Assembly (NCBI GenBank): GCA_015066385.1
Contig: SVOJ01000014.1
Span: 1 to 64,000, forward strand
Source: Oscillospiraceae bacterium
GTDB lineage: Bacteria > Bacillota > Clostridia > Oscillospirales > Acutalibacteraceae
Length of the DNA stretch: 64,000 bases
Direction: 5' to 3'
The position numbers and the translations under genes were made by a program. Of this stretch, positions 1 through 10,553 are shown one piece after another (the first letter of the stretch is position 1; the number at the start of each line of letters is the position of its first letter). A model generated the notes under the pieces. That model made no database searches, was not told the origin of the DNA, and saw nothing but the letters and a program-made list of their open reading frames with translations.

Positions 1-235
1 AGTAGCTGCCGTCGGCAATGCCTGCGGTCGGCAAGCCGGCAACCGCTGTTTCATCGGCAACGAAGTACCCGACAAGGCAGTCGCACTGCTGCACTGCCGC
101 CTGAGCCACGGCATCCGATACCGTCAGTTCCACACCGACAGGCAGGCTGTAAACCGTACGCTCGCCGTTCTCCTTTACTGCTACGTCCACCGTGCCGCAC
201 ACCTGCGAACCGGTGATGATGGTTAATTTGGTCAT
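1..235 (-). CDS. Small phage protein downstream of tail fibre (partial, C-terminus outside window)
   Basis: An ATG at 235-233 preceded by a strong AGGAGG opens a frame that stays open to the window edge (about 78 codons). The protein starts MTKLTIITGSQVCGTVDVAV and has a polar, beta-rich look with two close cysteines (QQCDCLVGYF). It follows the tail-fibre gene by 20 bp in the same direction, so it is probably the next gene of the late operon. I do not recognise the family; a small tail-associated protein or the start of a lysis-region gene are both possible. Confidence 0.6.
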   Translation of the reverse strand, partial: MTKLTIITGSQVCGTVDVAVKENGERTVYSLPVGVELTVSDAVAQAAVQQCDCLVGYFVADETAVAGLPTAGIADGSY

Positions 236-255
236 AATAAGTCCTCCTTTTTATT

Positions 256-1725
256 TTATGTTTCTTCAAATTTGATTTTTTTGATGGAAATACCGTATGT
301 TGCAAGCGATGTTCGAGTAACAGGAACAGCGATCATATTATAGTTCCCGGCGGCTTGCGGCGATAAATCAGTTACCGTGCTGAAATAGAGATAAGAAGTT
401 TTTGCTGCCGTCAGCGGAATTGTAAGCATAACCCCTTCCATGCCTGCATCGGATAAGGTTGCATGAAGACACACATCTTTTCCTGCGGCATAAGCCTCCT
501 CAAACATTTCCGCTGTTACTGAAGAATCAAGGGCTATTGTTTCTTGCGAATAATTGATAACAGCATCAATTATCAGATTCTGCGGCTGTGCATATTTCCA
601 TACCGCCCAAACATTCGGAATATCATCCGGATTGTCTTCGGATATTCTGATTGCCGGATAAAAGTGCTCCATTGCAGTAAACACCGTGTGGTTCGTGCCG
701 CTGCTGTCAATTGTGAAGATATGTGTCTGTCCATTGATGTCGGGAGTCGAGGCAAAGACGATATTATTTGCAGATTCTGACAGTTTTTCGGCAAAACAAA
801 TAAGTGAAGCACCGCTTGCCGCACCGACATCGAGCATATACCGCACATACGGAGAGCCACCTGATGCCTTTACCTGATCAAGTGATTGATCGCAGGTCAG
901 CACCATCTGCGAGCCGTTGACGGTTTCGGTAACGGTAACCGGAACACGAGCAAGACTTTTTACCAATTGCGAACCTGCCTCCTGTGAAAAATACCTGTCA
1001 TCATGGGTATGGATACGGTCTGCCTTGTTTGTCGTGATCCCTGCTATCAGATCTGCATTGTTTCTGATGTACGCAACGATCTCACTGAGTTGGTCGAGAG
1101 TGATGTCATCACTGTCAAGAACCGCGTTCAGTCGGTTCGTTATGGTAGAAATCAACGCTCTGATATCACTGTGCGCATCAGTAGCGGCGTTATGTGTACT
1201 GAGTGTCTGCTGAAACACGGTACTCGTTACATAGGATTTCAGGATATTATCTATCTCGGTTTCTGTGAAATACTTGTCATTGTGGTGATGCCCTATCGGG
1301 CTTTTTGCTCCTATCGCCTCTTGCAATGCTGCTATGAATTGATCCGTCGCTCCGAACCAGTCAAGAAAATCCGAGTTATTAAAAATGTCGTTCTTAAAAC
1401 TCGGCAGAACAGGAACAAACTCAGTATTTGTGATCAGCTGACTGCCGGCAAACAAGCCCATACCGAATTGCCCCGCTTCGGCTATGACCTGCGGCGGAAT
1501 TTCACAGACATAAGTTCTGTCTTCGCCGTCTTGGGTCAGACATAAGGGGTGAAAAACACTGTCCCTGAAAAAACCGGCTCGAATGTCCTGCACATTCTGC
1601 CACACGGAATCAAATAAGATCTTTGCAAAATAAGTTCCTTTTGTACCGGCGCGGACGGTAGCGGTCGGAATGTGCATACGCAGGGTCTGATCTTCCACAT
1701 CGAAGACTACAAATATTTTTTCCAT
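256..1725 (-). CDS. Tail fibre / BppU-type receptor-binding protein
   Basis: A 489-residue protein. The first 110 residues resemble the N-terminal beta domain of phage upper baseplate proteins (BppU-like), which anchors fibres to the tail. Two histidine-rich turns typical of trimeric fibre shafts follow: HHHNDKYF at 146-153 and HTHDDRYF at 239-246. A helical stretch lies between them. The remaining 240 residues are beta-rich and are the likely receptor-binding tip. The ATG at 1725 has an AAAGGAGG site 6 bp upstream. It follows the giant virion protein in the late operon. The receptor cannot be told from sequence; host wall polysaccharide or surface protein are both plausible. Confidence 0.8.
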   Translation of the reverse strand: MEKIFVVFDVEDQTLRMHIPTATVRAGTKGTYFAKILFDSVWQNVQDIRAGFFRDSVFHPLCLTQDGEDRTYVCEIPPQVIAEAGQFGMGLFAGSQLITNTEFVPVLPSFKNDIFNNSDFLDWFGATDQFIAALQEAIGAKSPIGHHHNDKYFTETEIDNILKSYVTSTVFQQTLSTHNAATDAHSDIRALISTITNRLNAVLDSDDITLDQLSEIVAYIRNNADLIAGITTNKADRIHTHDDRYFSQEAGSQLVKSLARVPVTVTETVNGSQMVLTCDQSLDQVKASGGSPYVRYMLDVGAASGASLICFAEKLSESANNIVFASTPDINGQTHIFTIDSSGTNHTVFTAMEHFYPAIRISEDNPDDIPNVWAVWKYAQPQNLIIDAVINYSQETIALDSSVTAEMFEEAYAAGKDVCLHATLSDAGMEGVMLTIPLTAAKTSYLYFSTVTDLSPQAAGNYNMIAVPVTRTSLATYGISIKKIKFEET

Positions 1726-1803
1726 GGAATTACCTCCTTTCGTTTTGATAATAAGAGCATAACAAAACGGGGAGTGTGATTTCTCCCCGTCTGTTGAAAA
1801 ATA

Positions 1804-4800
1804 TTAGTTTTCTTGTGCATCCTTAACCCATTTGTCAAGAGTTTTCTGCTCATACAATCCGGTGGTAAACAGAAGACTGGCAATTCTGTCAGCCGTGGCA
1901 TAATCACCGCTTGTGATTGCTTCCACATAGTCAGGCTTGAATTCGGTTGTGATTGCGGACTTGATATCGCCTTCTTCTTTCCCATGCTCAATCATGTAGT
2001 CGATCATGCGGTTCGCAGATTTCGTGTCGTTGTCACGAAGTGCATACTTGATATCACCGTACCAATACAGATAACCCGTTTCGGGCTTTTGCGTGTAGCC
2101 ATTGTCAGCCATAGCGGAATTCAACGCACTGAAAACAGCATCCTGCTCATAATCACTGTCAAGCAATGCCTGCACACCTGCCTCGTATGCGGCAAAATCA
2201 CGGTTCATTCTTGCCGACACGATACCACTCAGTTCATCACCATAATCGGCATCAAACCGATCGCTTGTGTGTTTCTTTTCCCAGTCTTCAAAGTCCGAAG
2301 AATCATAGCCGATTCCCAATGCAAACAGATCATCAATGATCTGCGACATTCGGTCATAATCATCTGCATCATAGGCCGCAAGGTACGCATCTTTAACCTT
2401 TTTCGTAACACCGGAACGGATATCGCTGTCACTCTTGTCATGTTCACGCAGATATGCGATTGCTTCGGCCGTTGTATCAACGCGTCCGTTGAGCACGGCA
2501 GTGCCGATATCGCTTGCGGTAACTCGCAGGGTCTCATCGTCTTCTTCGGGTGCATTACGCACGTCTTCCAACGTGTACGAATACAGATCTTCAATGCTGT
2601 CCGCATCTCCGAGAACGTCCGTCAGCTGTGCAAGCACGCTGTCACGCTGTGCGGTTTTTCCGTTCAGCTCCTCTTTGGCGGCATCTTCGAGCATTTCTTT
2701 GTAGTTTGCCTCTACCTTTTCAATCCCCTTGACTGCAGTATCTTCTTCTATACCGAGGTCAATGAGTGCATCCACCATTTCACCATGGCTGTCAAGGTCA
2801 CCGACCATGAGGGACAAGGCGCCGAAGAAAGCATCTTCGCTGAACAATGCGATCTGATTGGCAATGCCGTTCTGAATGTCATCCTCATCAATGGTGCTCT
2901 TTCTGCGGATGTAGTCGAGGGTGTCATTATAGGTCTGCACATCGCCTTTTTGCAATGCTTCAAATGCACGCTCAAAGTATTTCTCCGTACTGCTATCGTA
3001 GGTAATACCCATATCATTCAGCAATGACGAACTCCAGAATGAGAATTTTTCCCTGAGTGAATACTCTATAGTGGTAGCCGTTGTTTCAAATGCATCTTCC
3101 TCATCATCAAACAGGGCTGCTATCGTTCTGAGCATCATTTCCACATCTCTCCAAGCATTCCCGATTGGATACCCTGCAAGTGCAGTGATAGCAGAAACAA
3201 TCGACTGTGCCTTATCTTCTGCAGACATATCACCGTTGAATAAATCCCCGATTGCATCCAACATATCTGTGATTACTGAAAATTCTTCACGATCAAGACT
3301 ATACCCCTGCAACAGAGTAATGACGTCCCTAAGACCGACGATCCAATTAAATGGTAAATTACCAAGCAAACCACTAATAATATTTTGCAGGCCAACTTCA
3401 ATTCTGCTTTTTTCTTCATCGTCATCATATGTGACTGCTGCCTTTAATACTTCTTGAGCAATCGAGGATATCAAAAGACCCAGTCCGATTGAAGCAGCTC
3501 GCACAAAGTGTTTTTTCTTATCCTTGTTTGAAGCACCTTTTATTTTTGTCAACTCTCTGCCTAAACGAAGAAGCATATTGTAGTTGACTGTCGGCTCTGC
3601 CATAAATGCGGTTAAGATCTTCATCATCGGGCTTTTGCTTCGCATGGCATGGCTTTGTGCAAGCACCGAGCCGTACACCTGTGTGTCGTTGATGATCTTC
3701 GTAAACCGTTTACCCGTTACCGTGAGCAGAGCTCCGCCGGTAAGCTTCGTTTCCTTGGCGACTTGCTTTTTCGTTGCTTTCCAGATCGACTGCCAAGCAA
3801 TGCGATCCATTTTTGAGGGCATCAAACCTGCAGCGTTGTCAAATGCATCTTTGCGGTACTGCTTATTGCTACGCAGATTGCGGAAAACTGCTTTCCCTGT
3901 GTAATGCTCTTGTCCGATGTACCCTGCCATGCTTTTACCGACAAGGCTGTCGAAACCGCCCACTTCTTTTATGAGTGTAACACCGGGTGCGTATTCGAGC
4001 ATTTCTTCGTAGGTCTTTTTCGTACCGGGCAAAACGAACATAGAAGTAAAACCTAACTCCTGAAAAGCACGGAAGTACGATGTCGGCTGTTGAACCGTTA
4101 CACGTAACGACATCGATACAGCCGCCTTCTTGTAATTTCTGATATACTTTGTGAATAGATCATCACGCGGATCCGTATAATTTTTGCCGTTCAGGTCTGT
4201 CATGAATGTGGTGAAGTAGTCCATGTATTTCTGCCCGTAGTAGGTGCTGATAAGTGACGACACACGGCTGACCTGACCGTTCACTTGTGTGCGGTAGTTA
4301 AAGATCTGCTCCATGCCGTCCAAGGTCAGCGCAAACGCACTGTACTGTGCCATTTCCGCAACGTGACCCGACCACACATCGGTAAGGTTATCCACGATGA
4401 TCGGTGTGTTTGCCCCTTTCACGGTGTGCTTTGTCCAACTGCGGTTCATCAGGCGGTTTGTTCCGTTCTCAATGTCCGTGCCGAACTTGCGGAAATTGTA
4501 GTTGCTTGCGGTGTTGAACGGGATGTAATACTTCTCTGTGAACTTCTTGATGCCGTACTTCTCCATGGAGACGGCATTGCCCCATTCCGAAGCATCTTTG
4601 GAAAGAAAACCGACAAGCTCGTCTGTGAAAGCCTGCATCTCATCCGTCATGAACTCACTGATGATTTCCATGTCTTGCACACTCAGTCTGTGAGCCGAGC
4701 CGTCACGCACCTCAAACAAACGATCCTTGATTCCGCGTTTGCCTTTTCTGCCGAGCTCATCCTTGAATACGATGCCGCCTTCTTCTAAGTGTCGCGCTTG

Positions 4801-7800
4801 CTGTGCACTCGTGTGTTCACGCTTCCATGTTGCCCACAGCATACAAACTTCGTCGGCGGTCAGGTTGATTTCATCCCCGTCAGCGGAAACAAAGGTCAGT
4901 TTTTTGTCCTTCCATTCGTTGTAGCCGTACTTTTTCTTCTGCGCCTGCAAAAAGTTCGTTCCATGCAGAATGTACCGTCCGAAAATGTTCTGATCGTGGA
5001 ACAGCAGTTGTTCATAACACTTCGCAAGCGGCCCCTGCAGAAGGTCAAAAAAGCTGTTCGGAGTCAGCATGTTGGTGTGCAGAAGCGATTCGGCGGCTTT
5101 CAGCATCTTGATCTGCTGTGCAGGCTTTTCTCTGGTGTAGGTGACAACGGCTTCTGTGCCGATCTCATCCAGTCTTACTCTTTTACCAAGGTAGAATGCC
5201 TTGTTGCCGTCGCGCACGATCTTGGTGAAATGCTGTGTCAACTCCTTCAAAGCCTGCAGCTCGCTGTTGTTCAGTGCCGTCAACCGTTTCCCGTGCAGAG
5301 CTTCACGCATTTCTCCGATCTTGTTTGCAATGTCCTCGTCAAACATCGTGCCAAGCTCTTCGTCCTTGCCGTATTCGTTGTAGGCGGCCTGCAGGGCAAG
5401 CAGTTTACTTTCGCTGAATGTGGTGTCATCTTTGTAAAACAACTCAAGGAATGTGCTGATCTGCGCTTTCAGTTTTTCGGGAATGTGCTTCTGATCGGTT
5501 TCGTTGACAAGCAGATCCGCAAGTCTTTTTGCATTTCTGCGAATGGATTTGCGCAGATTGTTTTTGTTTTCATATGTTTCTCTTCGTTTACGCTGAATGG
5601 TCAGTCGCTTGTAGTATTGCAGAGATTTGTCCCTTGTTTTTTCGGCAAGAGCCATTGCAGCTGAGAATTCGTCCGCATCTGAATTTGAAAAATATTCATC
5701 CAGTTTGGTTTTGTAAGTATCTGTGGCAGCAGTCGGCCGTGTCGCCTGTAAGTAGTCGAGCAGGGTCTGCATGGTCATGTGCAAAGCGGCTGTGTCAAGT
5801 TCAAGTGCCGTTGCTCCGAACGGATTGTCCTTGCTGTACCAATACGGTCTTGTCGCTTCATAAAAATCAAGCAAAGCCTGCGGTTGATCTGCTTCCGCCG
5901 TTTGAGGATCAAGAAAATCGGGATTTGCTTTTGCAATATCCGCCCAACGTTCCGCAAGGGTCGGTGCATTGCCCTCTTTTTTGAACAGGATCTTTCCGAA
6001 ACTTGCCTTGTGGAAGTTTGCATAATCGCCGTAAACTTTTTTAATTGCGGCAATTTGATTTTCTGTCAGCACGACGGGATTTTTTCGCAAGTCCCGTATG
6101 GTTTCCTTAACTGCATCCTGCAAAGAAAAGTCAATTTTTTCACTGCGACTCGTATTTAATGCCTTCAAATAAAAGTCCGACAGCACATCCACAGCAGTTT
6201 TTATGTTACCACCCTGCGAAAGATAAGAAAAAACGTCCGTAAATGCCTTTTTGAATTGTTCGGCATCATATTTGCTTTGCAGTTTTTCGGCGGCTGTTTG
6301 GGCAAGATTTTCAATCATTTCGCCGTTCAGATTGCCGCCCTGCTCGGTCTGTATTTCCTGTACCGCTTCTCCGAGTGCTTCCTCTGCCTCCGCAAACTTC
6401 ACATCGGACTCACGCAGAATCTCGTTGTGGGATTCTGTTTCGGATGTTATTCTTGCGGAATTTCGTCGTAGTTCATATCCAAATATTTCGTCACGACTCT
6501 CGATATCGCGTCCGTCCATTCGCGTGTCGTCATCTTGAAGTCGTGCTGACGGAAGATCTCCATCAGATCCCTCATGTGCAGATCTGAGTCCACCCAGCCG
6601 ATCAGATCCGTCAGATCTTCCTCCGGAATGCCCACTTGAACCATCGTGTTCATAAGTCTTATCAATTCTTTTTCTGTTAGCGGTCTCATAAGCTCCACTC
6701 CTTTTACCAGTCTTTTTAACAACACCAAGATCAACGGCACCTTCTTCCGTTTTTTCATACAAATGGTGTTGACCGTTTTTATAAAGTTTGAAAACCTTTT
6801 TTTCTCCCAATGGTGTGCTTTGGCTTTCACTCCATTGCATATACAATGTCATTTGCTCGTTATATGAACTCTTTTTATTGTACCTTGGCTTGTTTTCCTT
6901 GTCAACTTTTTTTGAAAGGCGCGTTTCGCTGTCGTTGTTGACGGCGGTGTTTTTGTTTTGCTGTCGGTTGATGCGGGCTTCTTCGAGGGCGGCGAAGAAC
7001 TGATTACTGATTTCGTCGAGCGTGTCATACTGCTGTTGCAATGCCGACACAGAGCCAAGCCCCTTGAATGCAAGCGTTTCGAGGGCAGAACGCACCTTTG
7101 CAAGGAAATTGTTGATTGCTTTGGCAACCTTTTTTGCATCCTTCGGCTGTTTGCGTGCATACAGCTCCACCGCCTTTTTGCTTGCAAACACCCCGAACAT
7201 GCTGTCTGCCGTGAGCTCCTCAAGCAGATACTGCCGTTGTTCGGTTTCCGTCATGCCGTCGATTTCAAGCGCATAGCGGGTGCTGTACTTTTCAAGCTCT
7301 GCATTGATGTCAAAGCCTTTTGTGCTGTACAACCTCTGCAATACGAATTTCTGCAAAGAATTGGCGGCATCCGGAGCATTTTCTTTCAAATAGTGAAACA
7401 CTTCATGCCCTGCGGCGGCAGTCAGAATGCCCCCTTCAGCATCCAAAGAAAGCACAATGCGGTTGCTTTGCGTTCCTTTGCCGTACAAGCCGTTCACACC
7501 GTCGAGGTTGTCCGTCAGAACGAAAGCCAGTCCGTATTCCTTGCCGATAGCATCGAGGATCTTTGCTTCCGTCTCCTGTGTTTCGCTGACGTGCACATTG
7601 CCCGAAGTGATCCACGTCACACCGTTGGTGTAATTGCGCTCTTTAAGCCCTGCCAGCAATGCAACCTCTTTCTGATCGGCAGTCAGATAAGCACCGATAT
7701 CATCCGTGCCGACCGCATGTTCAAAAGCGGATGCGCTGTTGAACCCCTGCAAGCCTGCTTTGTAGTATTCCTCATACCCTGCAAGCCACATTTCGATATT

Positions 7801-10539
7801 ACCTGAATCACCATCTTGCTCAAGTGTGCCCAACAGCACATCCTTACCGAGTGCGCCGATGCTGTCTCCGGCAAGCACCGCTTGCACAGCGGCACTGCGC
7901 TCGTCCGTCGGCTGCAGGTCCTGCACATCCATGGTCGCACCGCTTGCCTTGTCAACCACGATCTGCTGTTCTCCGTCTGCGGTCTGCGTAACCCCCTGCG
8001 GAGAAATCGCCACACCGTCAGCGGAAAACACAACAGGCTCGGTGTGCTCTGCCTTTTCTTCTGCCTGCACCGTCGCCGTGTCGGCAGTCTGACGGACAAA
8101 CACCTGCCCGAGACGGTTATTGAGCTGCATGTACCACCCTGCGTTTTTTTCTTGCAGTTCTCGGTGAACCTGCTTGACGGAATCGTCTTTCAGTGCCGTC
8201 TTCTGTTCCTTGGTCAGATCCTTGCCCTGCATGTCTTTGACGATCGCTTCGGCGGCAACGGAAGCCTTGTTTTCGTTGAAGCCCATCTGCATGAGCCGAG
8301 CTTCCGCAGCCTGCTGTGTGGCGGCGGTGCTGTATTCACCGTAAAGCTGACCGACATTCTTTGCATAACTCTTGCCGGGCTTCTCTGCGTTCATCTGATC
8401 GCTGACCGTTTTTCGCAGTTCAGCAGACACACCGGGCACACTCTGCGCTTCTTCAAGAAGCACCGGAACGGCTTCGGCGGCAATGATTGCCTTGCCGTAG
8501 GCTCTGTTCTGCGCGTTGGTCTTTGCCTGCGTAACGGGAGCCGTACCGATTGCCGTACCGCCTGCACTCAGTGCACCGGAAAGGAAGTTCGATCCTGCTT
8601 CTTTCGCTTCTTCAATGAGAATCGTTTTGAGCGTTTCTGTGTTGCTGTTTCCCTCGTCTTTGAGTTCATTCCAACGTCTGACAAGGTCGCTTTCATCCTG
8701 TAGAATCGCAAGGTCAAGAATGTTTTCAAAAATTTGCCCTGCAACTTCTTCCGTTCCTTCCGTAAAAGCGGATTTAATGACTGTTTTCAGAATATTACCG
8801 CCGCCGTCTTTCAGAAGCAGATCGAGCGAAATGTATTCCGATGCACCTTCCGCAACCGCACCGATGAACGAAGACAGCAACGCATCCCCGGCAGATGCTC
8901 CGTTTTCGATTTCATTCACAAACTGCGAGCTCATGGCAGAAGACGAAGCGAGCAGTGTGGACAGCGCTTTCATCACCTTTTTTGATCCGCCGCCGACACC
9001 GAGTGTCAGCACCGATGAAACTCCTGTTCTTGCCAGATCATCCGCACCTGCCATCAGCACATTATACAGCCATTCGCCCGAATCTTCCACATCAATAAAA
9101 CCGAGCCCCTTGTCAACAATCTCGCTGACCACCGTGGGATGCTCATGGTACCATTCCGAAAACTCCTGTGCGGCGGTACTGCGCCAAACGTTAGAAATCT
9201 TCTGCATCTCATATGCACCACTGTCAGAATAACCAAAGCCTGATGCAATCGTATCTCCGACGGAAAGTGCAGCCCCAAGATTCGCGACAACGGTAACCCC
9301 GGAAGCAAGAATAGGATGGTTCTGTGCAAACTCTGTCAATGTGTTATTCTCGTAGGCTTCATATAATTCTTTATTGGTCGCATTTGAAAATCCGAGTGCA
9401 GAAAGCCGTTTGTCGATTGCTGTATTGACAGTTTGGAGTGATGACAAAATACCATCCAGAACATCCTCATTGTCAACCAAGTCAACAAGGCCGAGATTAT
9501 CAAGAAGCTGTGCCATCGGCGGTAAGTCAATAGCTGTTCCGTCCGGATCGGTATATGCAGATCTTTGTGCTTCAAGGTCTTCCTTCTGTTGCAACAACTC
9601 CTGCAACTGCGTATCATTCAGCGGATTGATGTCGATGCTGTTGTAAATGTCAATAAGTGCCTGCTGTCGATCCGCAACGCCGTCAATATATGCCTGCCGT
9701 TCGTCCGCATCCATAAACTGCACATATTCTGCCGCTGTGTTTGCACTGTTCACAACACCCGAAACGGTACGCAGGTAATTAACAAGAGCAGCAGCATCCC
9801 CACTTTCAAGTTTCTCCTGCACACTTGCGTACCAGTCGATCAACGCATCGGCATCATCAGTCCACATCTGTGCCGTGCGTTCGGCTTCAAATCCGCTTGT
9901 CTGCTCCAACACAGTCGTCAGCGAATCCAGCAGACTCTGCGTGGTGGATGCACCGAGTATGGCTCCGTTTTTATTCACACGGGCAATTACGTCCTTGACC
10001 ACACTGTAAGTATCGGCAGATGCTAAATCCGCATCCTCACTCCCTGCATACGAAACCACCGCCGAAACGTCGCTCAGCAGACCGCCCGTCTTGATGTCGT
10101 AATACTGAATATAGGTCTGATCGCCCGACATGATCTTTTCATAGATCGTCTTTTCGTCCTCACCGCGCAGCTCGGCCGTTTTTTGTGCCGTTGCAACATC
10201 CATCAGGGTCGTGACGGTGTTCTTCATGCCCGTTGCAAGATTCTCCCACATGTTCACGCTTTTGCCGGATGTGCTCGGTGTGCTTGTTGTTGTCTTTTTG
10301 GATGAAGATGACCCGGAAGACGAGGATGAAGAACCGGATGAATATTTATATTTATCCCAATCCCCCTCTTTGGTAACACCGGTTGCCGCACCCATGCTGT
10401 CAACAATGTCCACCATCCCGTTATACGTATCTTTGATAACGTCAGCGAGATCTTTTGATGTGTTCTGTGCTGCATAAAATTCTTCTTTTTCTTTTTTGGT
10501 GCGGTCCCGATTCGCGGTACTGCCTTCAACCTGTGCCAT
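1804..10539 (-). CDS. Giant phage polyvalent virion protein with zincin (HEVFH) domain
   Basis: At 2,911 residues this is the largest gene of the window. A Ser/Thr-rich linker lies near residues 66-95. Glycine/alanine-rich helical segments around 500-660 (motifs EGASEYISLDLLL and EGTEEVAGQI) are typical of phage large polyvalent proteins. A zinc-peptidase motif AGHEVFH sits at 1043-1049. A charged low-complexity Gly/Ser/Asp/Arg stretch lies near 1270-1350, a long helical central part follows, then a hydrophobic segment at about 2345-2440. Three related helical repeats end the protein (about 2530-2911). By analogy with T7 gp16-type internal proteins it may be packaged and ejected with the DNA; the protease could then act on host wall or cytoplasmic targets. 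That role is inference. The start at 10539 follows an AGGAGG. Confidence 0.85.
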   Translation of the reverse strand: MAQVEGSTANRDRTKKEKEEFYAAQNTSKDLADVIKDTYNGMVDIVDSMGAATGVTKEGDWDKYKYSSGSSSSSSGSSSSKKTTTSTPSTSGKSVNMWENLATGMKNTVTTLMDVATAQKTAELRGEDEKTIYEKIMSGDQTYIQYYDIKTGGLLSDVSAVVSYAGSEDADLASADTYSVVKDVIARVNKNGAILGASTTQSLLDSLTTVLEQTSGFEAERTAQMWTDDADALIDWYASVQEKLESGDAAALVNYLRTVSGVVNSANTAAEYVQFMDADERQAYIDGVADRQQALIDIYNSIDINPLNDTQLQELLQQKEDLEAQRSAYTDPDGTAIDLPPMAQLLDNLGLVDLVDNEDVLDGILSSLQTVNTAIDKRLSALGFSNATNKELYEAYENNTLTEFAQNHPILASGVTVVANLGAALSVGDTIASGFGYSDSGAYEMQKISNVWRSTAAQEFSEWYHEHPTVVSEIVDKGLGFIDVEDSGEWLYNVLMAGADDLARTGVSSVLTLGVGGGSKKVMKALSTLLASSSAMSSQFVNEIENGASAGDALLSSFIGAVAEGASEYISLDLLLKDGGGNILKTVIKSAFTEGTEEVAGQIFENILDLAILQDESDLVRRWNELKDEGNSNTETLKTILIEEAKEAGSNFLSGALSAGGTAIGTAPVTQAKTNAQNRAYGKAIIAAEAVPVLLEEAQSVPGVSAELRKTVSDQMNAEKPGKSYAKNVGQLYGEYSTAATQQAAEARLMQMGFNENKASVAAEAIVKDMQGKDLTKEQKTALKDDSVKQVHRELQEKNAGWYMQLNNRLGQVFVRQTADTATVQAEEKAEHTEPVVFSADGVAISPQGVTQTADGEQQIVVDKASGATMDVQDLQPTDERSAAVQAVLAGDSIGALGKDVLLGTLEQDGDSGNIEMWLAGYEEYYKAGLQGFNSASAFEHAVGTDDIGAYLTADQKEVALLAGLKERNYTNGVTWITSGNVHVSETQETEAKILDAIGKEYGLAFVLTDNLDGVNGLYGKGTQSNRIVLSLDAEGGILTAAAGHEVFHYLKENAPDAANSLQKFVLQRLYSTKGFDINAELEKYSTRYALEIDGMTETEQRQYLLEELTADSMFGVFASKKAVELYARKQPKDAKKVAKAINNFLAKVRSALETLAFKGLGSVSALQQQYDTLDEISNQFFAALEEARINRQQNKNTAVNNDSETRLSKKVDKENKPRYNKKSSYNEQMTLYMQWSESQSTPLGEKKVFKLYKNGQHHLYEKTEEGAVDLGVVKKTGKRSGAYETANRKRIDKTYEHDGSSGHSGGRSDGSDRLGGLRSAHEGSDGDLPSARLQDDDTRMDGRDIESRDEIFGYELRRNSARITSETESHNEILRESDVKFAEAEEALGEAVQEIQTEQGGNLNGEMIENLAQTAAEKLQSKYDAEQFKKAFTDVFSYLSQGGNIKTAVDVLSDFYLKALNTSRSEKIDFSLQDAVKETIRDLRKNPVVLTENQIAAIKKVYGDYANFHKASFGKILFKKEGNAPTLAERWADIAKANPDFLDPQTAEADQPQALLDFYEATRPYWYSKDNPFGATALELDTAALHMTMQTLLDYLQATRPTAATDTYKTKLDEYFSNSDADEFSAAMALAEKTRDKSLQYYKRLTIQRKRRETYENKNNLRKSIRRNAKRLADLLVNETDQKHIPEKLKAQISTFLELFYKDDTTFSESKLLALQAAYNEYGKDEELGTMFDEDIANKIGEMREALHGKRLTALNNSELQALKELTQHFTKIVRDGNKAFYLGKRVRLDEIGTEAVVTYTREKPAQQIKMLKAAESLLHTNMLTPNSFFDLLQGPLAKCYEQLLFHDQNIFGRYILHGTNFLQAQKKKYGYNEWKDKKLTFVSADGDEINLTADEVCMLWATWKREHTSAQQARHLEEGGIVFKDELGRKGKRGIKDRLFEVRDGSAHRLSVQDMEIISEFMTDEMQAFTDELVGFLSKDASEWGNAVSMEKYGIKKFTEKYYIPFNTASNYNFRKFGTDIENGTNRLMNRSWTKHTVKGANTPIIVDNLTDVWSGHVAEMAQYSAFALTLDGMEQIFNYRTQVNGQVSRVSSLISTYYGQKYMDYFTTFMTDLNGKNYTDPRDDLFTKYIRNYKKAAVSMSLRVTVQQPTSYFRAFQELGFTSMFVLPGTKKTYEEMLEYAPGVTLIKEVGGFDSLVGKSMAGYIGQEHYTGKAVFRNLRSNKQYRKDAFDNAAGLMPSKMDRIAWQSIWKATKKQVAKETKLTGGALLTVTGKRFTKIINDTQVYGSVLAQSHAMRSKSPMMKILTAFMAEPTVNYNMLLRLGRELTKIKGASNKDKKKHFVRAASIGLGLLISSIAQEVLKAAVTYDDDEEKSRIEVGLQNIISGLLGNLPFNWIVGLRDVITLLQGYSLDREEFSVITDMLDAIGDLFNGDMSAEDKAQSIVSAITALAGYPIGNAWRDVEMMLRTIAALFDDEEDAFETTATTIEYSLREKFSFWSSSLLNDMGITYDSSTEKYFERAFEALQKGDVQTYNDTLDYIRRKSTIDEDDIQNGIANQIALFSEDAFFGALSLMVGDLDSHGEMVDALIDLGIEEDTAVKGIEKVEANYKEMLEDAAKEELNGKTAQRDSVLAQLTDVLGDADSIEDLYSYTLEDVRNAPEEDDETLRVTASDIGTAVLNGRVDTTAEAIAYLREHDKSDSDIRSGVTKKVKDAYLAAYDADDYDRMSQIIDDLFALGIGYDSSDFEDWEKKHTSDRFDADYGDELSGIVSARMNRDFAAYEAGVQALLDSDYEQDAVFSALNSAMADNGYTQKPETGYLYWYGDIKYALRDNDTKSANRMIDYMIEHGKEEGDIKSAITTEFKPDYVEAITSGDYATADRIASLLFTTGLYEQKTLDKWVKDAQEN
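7393..7407 (-). other. HExxH zinc-peptidase motif inside giant virion protein
   Basis: The codons read HEVFH (residues 1045-1049), preceded by AG and followed by YLKE. This is the zincin signature: two zinc-binding histidines and the catalytic glutamate. The third zinc ligand, expected downstream, cannot be fixed by eye; E or H residues within 1050-1110 are candidates. Confidence 0.75.
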
Positions 10540-10553
10540 GTGTCATTCCTCCT

